This document shows positions 1-10,115 of a DNA stretch of 64,000 nt, piece by piece. The stretch's first letter is position 1; each line of letters begins with the position of its first letter. The stretch covers positions 372,001 through 436,000 of the forward strand of contig JAHLMK010000003.1 in NCBI GenBank assembly GCA_019915135.1. The letters run 5' to 3'. Under the pieces are notes generated by a model that saw only the letters and a list, made by a program, of their open reading frames with translations, had not been told where the DNA came from and ran no database searches. The translations under genes were made by a program, and so were the position numbers. The stretch comes from Strobilurus pachycystidiatus. Lineage: Eukaryota > Basidiomycota > Agaricomycetes > Agaricales > Physalacriaceae.

Positions 1-1
1 A

Positions 2-172
2 TGGTTCTCGAAGGTGGTGGATGTTACGGCGCATTGTCTGGCACATTATTCGCAGATTTGCACGGAATTCTGGCGTCACTTCCACCGCGTCGATGAGGCA
101 AATGAAGATACTGCATACGAGATTATGGTCTTTCGTCCATTTGTCGTCTACTGCGGATGGCCTATCCTCTGA
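2..172 (+). CDS. Partial coding exon at the left edge, unknown protein
   Basis: The frame starting at base 2 is open for 56 codons up to a TGA at 170-172. It reads like real protein: rich in Trp, Phe and His, with a segment FWRHFHRVDEANEDTAYEIM followed by a hydrophobic Phe/Val/Trp stretch. It may be the last exon, or an internal exon, of a gene that begins outside the window. I do not recognise the family. No good splice donor was fixed, so the 3' limit is simply the stop codon. Confidence 0.3.
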   Translation, partial: WFSKVVDVTAHCLAHYSQICTEFWRHFHRVDEANEDTAYEIMVFRPFVVYCGWPIL

Positions 173-1413
173 CCTAGCTAGATGCTTATCAGTACGGATG
201 GTAAGACAATATTGATATCTGGTACCATATTCCGACCACCAAGGAGTGAAAGGAAGCTGAGACCGGAAGGAACTCGACGCTATGGTGTCCGGCCAGTTGC
301 TAGCTGTATACCATGATTCCTTACCTGAGTCTAGCTCAACCGGCGAAACTGCCATGATGGTTAGCGGTTAAGTCTTGTCAGGGGTGATACTGGTCTGCAC
401 GTACGTCACGAGGAATAAAGTACACTCTGACTTTGACAAGTTGAAGTCGTCTGTCAAGATATGACGGCTCGGAACGGAACCGGAATCCTTCGGGAGTGTA
501 TGCATGTGCGTCGAACACATGAGTATTAGGTTTGGCCGTACTTTTCATTGGATTTGATCTGCTTCGATTAGTCCAACGGCACTGTCAATCACTTTCATCA
601 TGCTTTGTCCAAGTCGTGGAGAAGGTACGAGTTGCAAACGGCAAAGGCCGAAGACTCTTCCTGATCCGAACCGGGGTCGCAAATCTTTGCTTTTTGCCAC
701 CATCAGCCTACAGGCAACGCCTACTCGCAGTCAGTCTCTTCTCCACGGTAAGTGGCAGTCTATTGTGATCCCACATTACGACTGAGACATACTTGATACT
801 GTTAGGAACTCTCCCTCGCTTTCTCCTTGACTACCGGCGTGTCTTCCATGTTGGCAGAACATTTCCCGCGCCCACGTGACGACATACATTTTGTGGCGGC
901 ATTGGGATGGACGTGTTTACATGCAGCTTTTTTGAATCACAAGTGGTGAAAGCACTAGGTGTTATTAATACGACGAGAAGTATAGTAAAATGCGGCTAGT
1001 AGAATACAAGGTAAGAAGCATCGTATTGTTCGAGGATCGTCAGTGGAAATTCCGATCGTGGCGGCAGGTACGGCGTTGATTATTCTTGATGCCTGATGGC
1101 GGTGGATGGTTGGTATGAGTGAATGATCGTTGCTCGAGAGCTTGCGCGACGATCCTCCCGACATTGTTCATTATTGTTGGATGAATGATTCAGATCGGGT
1201 GGTGAAGGAGGTTGGTTATTGCCGATAGGACGGGTGGCGCAGTTTTCTCTAGCTCCAGTGTGCTGTAGAGAAGAGGTTGGACTCTCCATCTAGACGAAAT
1301 CGTCGAGAGAGTGAAGAGTCGTTTGTGCCCACATCCTATATTGGGTGCGGATGAGTAACAAGATACTATGAAAGTGATGGAAGCGGCACTACTTGGCAAG
1401 GTTGTGTGTTCAG
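173..1413. other. No supported gene
   Basis: Both strands contain only short open frames that look random in composition. Around 1190-1413 on the minus strand there could be a third exon of the neighbouring gene at 1414-1954, because a GTAAGA donor lies near 1458. No reading frame there convinced me. Confidence 0.4.
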
Positions 1414-1954
1414 TCATTGGTTCCTCTGCTCGCCAGTCAGGAGGCCATCATCTCTTACTGTGTCCGAGTTGTCGGAGTCACGAGTGTCAAAAAATCCGGT
1501 GTCAGCATTGGAAAAGCATTCGTCAATCCAATCCTTGGCTGTCTGGAGATCGATATGACTGAACGGTTGTCCATTTGTGTCTCGGAGGCTTGTCTTCACA
1601 TAAATTTCGCCGTGGTACTTGTATCCAGTGACGACACGACAAGCTCGAAAGTCCGTTGAATTGGAGTTGTATCCGACTGCAAAGAACGTCTCCACACTGG
1701 CTCGCAACCTACATGGTCAATGGTTCGTTTGCAGCTGTACAAAGTAGGACAGGCACTCACTCTTCTGAGCTCGAGAAGTCATAATTCTGGGCAACAGTCA
1801 TCACATAGTCAACGAGTGTGGGAGGGAGCTGTGCCGCAAAGGTATCTAGCACCTCTTGTAGGTACAAGGTAATGTCCGGAGTGTGTGATACAGACGACAC
1901 CCTGTCATCAACCTGGGCCACATTATTAGCGGGAACTTTGACTGGCTCAGCCAT
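1414..1954 (-). CDS. Small two-exon hypothetical protein
   Basis: Exon 1 runs from ATG at 1954 to 1761, the intron from 1760 to 1709 (52 bp, GTGAGTG...CATGTAG) and exon 2 from 1708 to the TGA at 1414. The join is in frame (194 + 295 nt) and gives 162 residues. The first half is acidic and helical with an Asp/Val-rich start. The second half has aromatic and polar residues (VGYNSNSTDFRACRVVTGYK) and an Asp-rich tail. There is no signal peptide, membrane segment or motif I can name. It lies downstream of the broken DUF6535 gene on the same strand. A third exon is possible because the Asp-rich tail contains a GTAAGA donor. Confidence 0.45.
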
Positions 1955-2487
1955 TGGGCGTCTGGTTCACGGGGCTATGGGGATGCATCGATGTCAGACT
2001 GGATAACAAGGAGCCCGCCTCTTATGAGCTGCCTATGAGAACAATAAGTTGATCTCTCGTTGTTCTCTGAGAACAACACCCAGACAATATGATGGGAAAT
2101 CTGCTTATTGGATCTCATAGTGTAGTTGAAGTCTGAAGCTTGTCCAAAATTTTTCCACAACACACTCTCCTGCGCCCTTTTCCCCAACGGATGTCTATGC
2201 AATTTTGACCTACCCGCCAAGCCTGTATTCTTGTGCATTACGCCGTATCATTTGTGCTAACCCTTGGCCTAGCTATCACCTCACTCTTGACAGCATCGGG
2301 CTGTCTCCGGAGGGCCCAGCTTCCTCTAGGACCTGACTTATCATAATCCTCTAATCTTTGAGACTGCGACTTCCTTAGTCGTATGAACTCTGATTCCACA
2401 CCCTAATCAAGAAGGTACAGTACGTTAACGATCAAATTCCTTTAGGTAGCTCCTAGCCTAGTTATGTAGGATGTGAGACTATCATAC
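1955..2487. other. Intergenic, nothing recognised
   Basis: This stretch lies between two minus-strand genes. It holds no frame of coding quality and no repeat that I see elsewhere in the window. Confidence 0.5.
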
Positions 2488-3012
2488 TCAACAAATTTCA
2501 ACTGTGTTTGGTAAATAAGGATGTGATGGGGTGGCAACAATATCCGCGTATGCTGTCCTAGCGTCATTCAAGGCAGCAAACATCTGCAATTTGCGACAAC
2601 ATGTGGTCCATTCACTGGCATTACTCAAGGACCTGAGTACCCACAAGCGATTCTGCCTCTCAATATCGGACAGCAGGAGAAGTCCAGAGAGAGCGCAAAG
2701 GTTTGGAGGCTGCCAAATATATGCCAGTGTTTCGTCATATATTGAATTTGAAGCATGTTTCAGAATGTCAAGGCCATCAACAAAAGCTGAAGCTATGAAG
2801 TTGCACTCTATTCTGTCCCAGTGCGTCCGAAGACGATTTGCTCGAGTCAGAATGAGGTCAACTGACGCAAGCCAATCCAGTCTGCAAAGACGAGAATAAA
2901 TCTCGGGCAGTATGACAGGTGACTTGATGAGAATGGCAGCGTCAAAAAAGTCCGCCAAAAGTCCACAAGCCTTCACAAACCACACAGAGGAAGAGTCAGA
3001 GTGGAATACTGT

Positions 3013-3060
3013 GTTGACCGTGTGATCGAAAATTGAGTTGACCGTGTGATCGAAAATTGG
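3013..3060. repeat. 24 bp tandem duplication inside the DUF6535 reading frame
   Basis: Two head-to-tail copies of a 24 bp unit (3013-3036 and 3037-3060) differ only in the last base. They encode a repeated eight-residue block around IFDHTVN, so the frame is kept. Confidence 0.85.
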
Positions 3061-4386
3061 ACCAATCAACCACGCTTGGAAGGCATTGCGCAGGGAGCCA
3101 TCAAGCCGTAGTGCGCGGCACAATAATCGTAAAATACGTCGCCTGTCATACAGGGAAAGAATGTTTCCGCTAAACGTAGCTTCGAGCGTCTTCTTTGATG
3201 AATCGAATGATGCGCGGAGGAGGGATTGATGTTTGGGAAAGAGTGGATGTGAATGTTCTATGCCAATGCTTTTCTCGATATGATTGAGGAGCACACCCAC
3301 AGCTGTAGCCGGATTTTCTGTTTCGCTCGTGTGCTGTATCACATCCAATTGGAGTAATGCAAGACGTAATTTCAGGTCGCTTGGGAGCTCATCATCGCAA
3401 TTTTCATCGCGGCATTCCGAGAGAAGAGTAGCAAGCAGGAAATTGCACACTGATGGGGATAGGAAATGTTCAATGGCCGTTTCAAAGCTGATCAGGGTGC
3501 CAGTACCAATGTTTGACGTGGGATCAAGGTTTCCGGTGATGTCTAGGGATAAGCCGCAATATTTGGCAATGCGGTATCCACTGTTGGGACGGCACTTCAG
3601 TCAAAGGTGGTAAAGATCGCCAATATTAATGTGTGAACTGGAGTCACATGTGGGACATCGGTGTGTCTTGAGGAACCAAGAAAGAAACTCTTTCCAAACG
3701 AACACATCATCTACGATGGAGGTACGTAGCCACTCTGGTCCTGATCGGAGCGCATTGCGAAGGATCTGTGCCCAGACAACAACATCATGCTCCTCTGCCC
3801 CATGTTTGGTACGTCCTGCCACAATCTGTCGCGCCAGGTATGTTGCGGCAACCTCTGGTCGACTCATGTCCAGAAGGCGACCCAGAGTGTCCTTATGAGC
3901 GGTGGTAACAAATGTGTATGTCTCCGGGAACAGACGAAAGATTGCGCGCACAAGACGTTCATAGCCTGCTTGCCTCTCGAGTCCCTCGTACTGACGCGAA
4001 GTGAGAGAGCGCTTAAGCAAGCTCTCCAGGTTTGGTATCCGCTCCTTCATAAATGAGACCATCTCGAGTGGCATATTACTGAATGACTGGAGTACAACAT
4101 TTTGGATGGAGGAACTGGGAGAGGTGTCATATAGCCATATCACTGCTTGCGCATCGAGAGTTTCCGCATGGTATTCAACCATCTGCATTTCGGCCTCACG
4201 CAGCGAGCTAGAAGAGCCAATGATTGTCTCCGATTCTGTCGGCACTGATACTGATGCTGGAGCAGACATGGAAGAGGGAGTAGCGAGAGAGTGTCTCAGG
4301 TGTGCATGTCCAGAGAGAAGCACAGCCAATGCTTTACGGAAAAGACGTTGAAAGTGCCGAAGGAGCGGATATGTGTGATGGGTCAA

Positions 4387-4521
4387 CACCGGGGGCATTC
4401 ACCGCCTCGTTCCGAAAGGAACGAGTTAGACTCGTCCTAACCTCACGTGGACCGCACCTCAGTGGCACTTGGCCATTTTGCTCTTACACGTCATCAACGG
4501 ATATTCCGGGCCGGCAAAGGA
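4387..4521 (+). repeat. Left terminal inverted repeat of the CACTA-like element
   Basis: This pairs with 5829-5963. Near the tip it carries two small self-complementary stretches: TTCCGAAAGGAA, and ACGAG next to CTCGT around TTAGA. Confidence 0.8.
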
Positions 4522-5828
4522 GCCAGTGCGGCCGCCGGCAAAACCAAATTTGGACTCTGCCTCTGCCACAGCTCATCGTTCGACGCATCCCTCTCCCATG
4601 CTCACGCGCTAATGACTCCCTCTGCTACTGCTGCTGTGCTCCGCCTATCTTTGCCTTTATTTGCACCCCCAATGAGCACACCACTTGAATTTCTGGACAC
4701 ACTTACTGCACACAGACTATCTTGTATGCGCCCAACGACACCCTTCACAGCTTTGACACCTCCAAGGACAGTGACAATCTGACACTGCCCTTGTCACATC
4801 CTGATGTCTCCGCTGTCTGAAAATCTGTTATAAATGGTGTGCAATTGACCATTCCCTATCAATTTTCCTCATCTTCCTCGGCTGCACCATTCAAATTCTT
4901 GTGTTCCAAACTAAGTTGACTCATTCTGAAGGACTTTAAGGTGGCGGATCCCAAACATTGATTATAGTGCATGTTGTCTAAGAGAGAGATTTGTAAATGC
5001 CTGTGTTGACGTGAATCCAGATGGGTGATTGGTGATCTGTAGCGCTCAATTTCTGATGGCCTGCTGGCACCTTTGCTACATGTATTTTATGCTCCCTCGC
5101 CCACATTCTCCGGCCCAGACCCACTCATATCCCTAATGCATGTCATACATCCCCTAACCAACATTCCCGTCACCCCCGTCATTGTTCAGACCTCTCTGAC
5201 ACTGCAACAGTATTTGGTGTGGAATAAAAGCTGCCTACATTACACACCAACACCCTCACAGAAAAGTAGTGCACTAATGAATTTCTCTTCCTGCCTCTAA
5301 GTCACGACAGAGGCTGAAGCGGCCGCACAAGCAGACACTAAGAATGGGTGTGACCCTGATCACTTTCTGTAACTACTCAATGTGTTGATGTTGTTCTGAG
5401 CTGACTTTGTGTGTGGTAGAAGCATGTCTTGGGGAGTAGTGACAGGAACTACGGATGTTCTGGCAGAACCCTTCATTTATCCCCCAATATTGACACTGAT
5501 GCTGACACATTTGTCCAACCCGTTGTTGTTGTTGACTACATATCAGTTGTGATAAGTGATTCGGAAACACAACTTCATAGTCTTGTTTCCCTTGATCCTG
5601 TTCCCAGTCAAGTCAGCCTGTGGGGTGTAAGTAGCAGCTTCTGTTATGCATATAATCAAGCTCAGAACTCGTGTTATGGTACTTGCAAATTGATGTAGTA
5701 TGATTTAAAAGATGATTATAACAGCTAGTATAATTCACGACTGTGCTAATAGAAAAGACAATTACAAAGCAAGGTTCAAGCTCTACAGGACCTCTAGAGT
5801 CAACAACAGAGAGTCGAGGACGCGGCTC

Positions 5829-5963
5829 CATAGCCGGCCCGATATATCTGTTGATGACGTCATACAGGGCAAAATGGCCAGGTGTCGCTCAGGTGCCGTC
5901 CAGGTGAGGTTAGAACGAGTCTAACTCGTTCCTTTCGGAACGAGGCGGTGAATGCCCCCGGTG
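5829..5963 (-). repeat. Right terminal inverted repeat of the CACTA-like element
   Basis: Read on the minus strand it matches 4387-4521. The outer part is nearly perfect and the inner part has scattered mismatches until similarity is lost near the GGGCCGGC block. Confidence 0.8.
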
Positions 5964-7039
5964 CAACGGCGTCTTATACGGACAAGCAGGCGTAAAGACG
6001 GGCAGAACATTGGTTACGATGTACGACAACGCAGTGATCGCGACGAGAGAGCATACAACTTTCGTAATGCTGTTGGAAAGGGAATGAAGAAATATCACCA
6101 GGCCTGTAAAGTAAAGGCCCAAGGCGACGTGCATCATGACAGGTAGAAGACCGATGATCATTGGTACGTGCCAGGCCTCGAGATTGATGAAGCGGAAGTG
6201 TCGAATACGACTGCGCTGGCGTGGTGTACCCATGTCCGTGGACGCCGTGTACTGGTGGATCCACTGCTTTGTGACAACGGCGATGAGCGCTGTAGTCAAG
6301 CTGAGCGTCAAGCTCGTGAACCAGAGTCCGTTCACCCAGGTTGCGGTCAGAGTTGGCTCGAATGCGGAGGTTAGGGAGCGGAGCACGCTGCTTTCCGAAA
6401 GATTCTGACCGAGGGCGCGAACGACATCAACGAGCTCATGCATGAGATCCCGCGTCTGATCGGCAGGGTCGGGCTGAAGGCTGGTATAGGTTTGGGAAAC
6501 AAATGTCGACACAACAGCCGAGAATAGTCCGGCCTGGAGAGCACTCAGTATTGTCACTATCACCTGACAAAAGTGACTCACAAAGACCAGGAGAACGTCC
6601 AGTGCATCCGTCCAGTCCGCAACACGGCTGGTATCGACCTTCAAGCTCTCGTCGTGGTACGTCTTCCAGACGCGGCCCGTTTCTCCCATCTCCTGTCCAG
6701 CCTCTGCTTCAGCGTGCTTTCTCTCGTAGTCGAATACATCGAGTACTAGTGGCGCAGTAAATCAACACCGACGGTGACGCGACGAGAACTCGGAGGCTTA
6801 CCTTTATCCGAGGTGTCAGACGAGCGCCTCGACCAAAAGAGTTTGCGGTCGCGTCTCTTTCCGAAGTGCTCTTTGCACTGGATGATGACCTGGTCGAATT
6901 TGACCTCTTCGCCAGCGTGTTTCTCGTCGCAGTATGAATCCGCATCATCCTCGGCCCGGTGCTGAGGGAATACACTGTTAGCCACTGAAAGGGCAGCAGG
7001 CGATGGGCCGGGAGGTGAATCGGTTGGGGGGTGAGGCAT

Positions 7040-7818
7040 CGCGAGAGCTGTACTGTTGGAGGGAGGAAGTCAGGAGTGGGGAAACTGCACGGCCTCCCCG
7101 TATGTTCCAGAGTGATGCCAAAAGTTGATGTTCTGCATCTCAATGGAGGTGGACCTAAATTCGCATAAAGGCACTGCTTGGAGACGAGTAATACTCAAGG
7201 ATACCTTCATTTGGCGGATTGTGGGGTGCCGTTCGTATGTCCAACACAGTCAATCAAAGGCAGTAACGCATTTGGTGTCCCTTGTTCGTAACTGGTTGCG
7301 GCGCGTCGCATCAGCAGTTCCGGTAGCACACTTTGTCCATTCAGAGTGTCTACTCTCACAGCTTCTCTGCAGTGGGCGTACTCCAAGACTGTGAGTGTGA
7401 GTGTGTCAGAGCCGTTGGTCATACGCAATCGGTATGCGGACGTGGCAAATAGAAATCTCGAGTCGCAGACACATCGAGACTAGCTCTTGGAGTTTTTGGC
7501 AGATGCTAAGTCATGATGGACGTAATGGAAAGCGAACTCAGTCCCATAGAGCGTGGGTGAGCAGTGGGTGGGCGAAGGAGACCAAGGTTTGCTGATTGCA
7601 CTTTCGGATGAACCGGTCCGATCAAAAGGCCGCGTGGCGGCAAATTTGACACCTTGCCGAACGACAATCATCACGCAAAATTTACAGACCTTCTCGACGG
7701 CCTATTCCTTCCCCTGATTGCTCAAGTGGAAGTATTGCTCTGTACCACGTATGTCCAAAATATCTCTTGAACTGAACCCCGACTGAGTTCCTGATCCAAG
7801 TCCTCGTTTATCTGTAAA
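7040..7818. other. Divergent intergenic region between the DUF6535 and F-box A1 genes
   Basis: It lies between a minus-strand and a plus-strand start codon, so it should hold both promoters. I see no clear TATA box and no coding frame. Confidence 0.5.
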
Positions 7819-9591
7819 ATGGACAGAAGACACGTGGACGAAGACTCAGAGCTCCCTTGCGCGCCCAAACTAGGCGACAAGAAAAACTGCCCTTTTTGCT
7901 CCATTGTCCCATCCCAGCACTCCACATGCAACCGTGACCTGCTTCGTGGTACATCCTCGCTATCTGATGAGTTGCGCCTAAGCATGCTGAACTCTCCGAA
8001 TCGCATTCGTGACCTCGAAGAAAAGATCCTGATGGCCCAGGAATTGGTCAAGCAGTTTACCCAGGCCCGCGACGAGGAAGTGTTGACCATGGCCGCCGCT
8101 CGGAGTCTGCTGCACCCCATCCGTTCCCTTCCAAACGAGATAATGGGCGAGATTTTTGCTCACTGTATTCCTACATGGGATGACCTTTTTGCATCTCCAT
8201 CTATCAAATCCCTCAACCCGCGCTGTGCGCCATGGGTGTTAACCCATGTTAGCCGCCAATGGAGGACCATCGCAATCACCATGCCGGCGTTGTGGGCTTG
8301 TCTTTCCGTGGACCTCACTCGTTGGGCTCAGAACATCTACCCAGTGTTGTTGGCTTCGCGGGTGGGTCTGCATCTCAAAAGAGCTGGCAAAGCCGACTTG
8401 TCGCTCAAAATCTTTAGTTCGTCGGGGATCTCTCTGCATCCGGCGTTGCCAGTGATTCGAATGGCGCTTCCACGCGTCAAGAGGTTATCTCTCCAAATGG
8501 ACTTATCCTCCGTCCTCTCTTTCAATGGAGATGTGTTTCCCGCGCTCGAGTTGCTTGTTCTCAATCAGAGCTCATCGACAGAACGAGTTGAGACATTGAT
8601 GTCCGTGGATGTGGCGCCCAGGCTCCAGTCTCTCAAAATCATCCCCCTCGAGCATAATTCTGTCAATCCTGAACAGTTCATCTTGCCATGGTCCCATATT
8701 CGGACGTTTGAGTGCTCAATCGCCTCCATGGATGGGTATCGGCATCTTGCGAAGCTCACCAATATCTTTGATCTGCGGGTCACAGTGCATGGGTTCAGTC
8801 GCCTCCAGCATCCTTGTTTACCTCTGAACACTCTCGTTCTCCCACACGTACAGCGCTTGACAGTCACCGAAGCGACTCCCGACGGTGATGTTGTGAAGAA
8901 ATTTATGGATCTCACAGACGCGCCGCGTCTTTCGGTCCTTACACTCATATATATGCTCAACATGGGCCAGAGGCCCGTTCCTTTCCCCATTCTTTCCACA
9001 AGTGCGGCCAAGTATCTGACGACGTTACACATTCAATGTGATACGCAGCTGCCCCAGAATAGACAGGGTCTTCTGAAGCTTCTGGATAGTACGCCGCATG
9101 TGGAGACGCTTACACTTTCTTGTGATGCGCTGCATGGAGACGTTATCTATGGATTGGAAGCGTCGGACGAGACTTGTCGGTTACCTCGCCTTCGCCACCT
9201 CGACGTTGGTGACGACGCCTTGGGTTATGATGTCGCAATCATGCTGGACATGCTGGAAACAAGGGTTGGAGACGGAGCAGTTTCGCGTACGGGTGTCCTC
9301 GAGCGAAGCCTGGAGAAGATCCTTGTTCCGCGATGGATGTACCATTCCTTGGATCAACGTTGGCAGAGTTTGATTGCGGGCGCATCATTGACGGTGGAAT
9401 GCGGCACAAGTGATGATTATCTGGACGAGGAGGCGGTCTTTACGGATGAAGATGCCGAGTCGGAAGCCAGTAGTGACGATGTCTTTCCAGACGAGGAAGA
9501 GTTTATCACGACCACTGATTGGAGACAGGAGTTCTTTGTCGAGCCACTTCATCCTCGTCGTCCACACGGTCAATCCAATTTACTCGAGTAG
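7819..9591 (+). CDS. F-box-like protein, type A copy 1
   Basis: A single exon of 590 residues. After a Cys-containing N-terminus (NCPFCSIVPSQHSTC) and a coiled-coil-like stretch (about residues 55-90) comes the F-box-like motif LLHPIRSLPNEIMGEIFAHC (about 97-116). A WRTIAI...PALWACL block follows, then a long leucine-rich region of repeat type. The C-terminus is strongly acidic (SDDYLDEEAV and more) and ends NLLE. In fungi such proteins are expected to act as substrate receptors of SCF ubiquitin ligases, with the F-box binding Skp1; the target is unknown. A paralogue lies at 20652-22445 and a relic of its tail at 11949-12260. The start was chosen because both paralogues begin with MD- and a similar Cys motif. 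Confidence 0.8.
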   Translation: MDRRHVDEDSELPCAPKLGDKKNCPFCSIVPSQHSTCNRDLLRGTSSLSDELRLSMLNSPNRIRDLEEKILMAQELVKQFTQARDEEVLTMAAARSLLHPIRSLPNEIMGEIFAHCIPTWDDLFASPSIKSLNPRCAPWVLTHVSRQWRTIAITMPALWACLSVDLTRWAQNIYPVLLASRVGLHLKRAGKADLSLKIFSSSGISLHPALPVIRMALPRVKRLSLQMDLSSVLSFNGDVFPALELLVLNQSSSTERVETLMSVDVAPRLQSLKIIPLEHNSVNPEQFILPWSHIRTFECSIASMDGYRHLAKLTNIFDLRVTVHGFSRLQHPCLPLNTLVLPHVQRLTVTEATPDGDVVKKFMDLTDAPRLSVLTLIYMLNMGQRPVPFPILSTSAAKYLTTLHIQCDTQLPQNRQGLLKLLDSTPHVETLTLSCDALHGDVIYGLEASDETCRLPRLRHLDVGDDALGYDVAIMLDMLETRVGDGAVSRTGVLERSLEKILVPRWMYHSLDQRWQSLIAGASLTVECGTSDDYLDEEAVFTDEDAESEASSDDVFPDEEEFITTTDWRQEFFVEPLHPRRPHGQSNLLE

Positions 9592-10115
9592 AATAGCACA
9601 ACATAATCCGCCTGGAACTTCTGAGTCTCGTGGCGACAGCAATGCGCCCTCCCTCTGCGATGTCTTGATCTGCTCTTCCTGCAACTTTGCATCGACCGCG
9701 TCAAGATTCCTTCATCCAGTGGGACGGGCGGCGAGTCATTCCAGATAAGAAGTAATACTTCTTTATGTATTGAGGTCGAGGTGACTTCTACTCGTTGTAA
9801 TACTTTATTGACAGCCTAAGCTCAGACTTGATACGCTCTCCCGCCTTGTCGAATGCTTCTTGAAGAACAAAGGGGATAGGTCGAACCCGGGGCTGACGCT
9901 CTATTTTTCTCGATATTTCTCATTACAATGACTAGTATCTAGGACTCAGTCGGAGTGTAGCGAGTAGCCGCTGTTGGGACTGGCATGAGACAAACAATGA
10001 TCTCTCACGTCGGGCATTGATCGGTGCTTTTACTACGGCTTCGTCCCTCCCATAACAGCTGGTGTGTACATTCTGCATCTGCGGCCTCGTATCTGATGAA
10101 CACAAACTTACAGAA
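9592..10115. other. Intergenic between F-box A1 and B1
   Basis: 3' flank of the type A gene and 5' flank of the type B gene. There is no coding frame. A possible splice acceptor ACTTACAG lies just before the B1 start codon, so B1 could have a short leader intron. Confidence 0.45.

Larger units (their letters stand above)
4387..5963. mobile_element. Non-autonomous CACTA-like DNA transposon, 1577 bp
   Basis: The two ends form long inverted repeats of about 135 bp (4387-4521 and 5829-5963), close to 90% alike by eye. Both start CACCGGGGGCATTCACCGCC, and the outer 55 bp differ at a single base. The flanks carry a 3 bp duplication CAA (4384-4386 and 5964-5966). A CAC terminus with a 3 bp duplication fits the CACTA (En/Spm) superfamily; that assignment is inference. 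The interior, about 1.3 kb, has no open frame resembling a transposase, so the element would depend on a helper. It sits inside the DUF6535 gene just after the last membrane segment. Confidence 0.8.
2488..7039 (-). pseudogene. DUF6535-type membrane protein gene, split by a DNA transposon
   Basis: Exon 1 runs 7039-6802 and the intron 6801-6746 (56 bp). Exon 2 continues to the transposon border at 5964 and resumes at 4383. Removing the element at 4387-5963 with one CAA copy leaves one frame, passing directly from PYKTPL into THHTYPLL. The upstream part has four hydrophobic segments, starting after WTDALDVLL and ending before VFTPACPYKTPL. That is the layout of the agaric DUF6535 domain (typical of this family, from memory). 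A soluble helical region of about 630 codons follows. A second lesion is an in-frame TGA at 3601-3603, after which the frame stays open for 370 codons to 2488. The full frame would be about 970 codons, a usual length for the family. The otherwise clean frame suggests recent inactivation. Confidence 0.75.
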
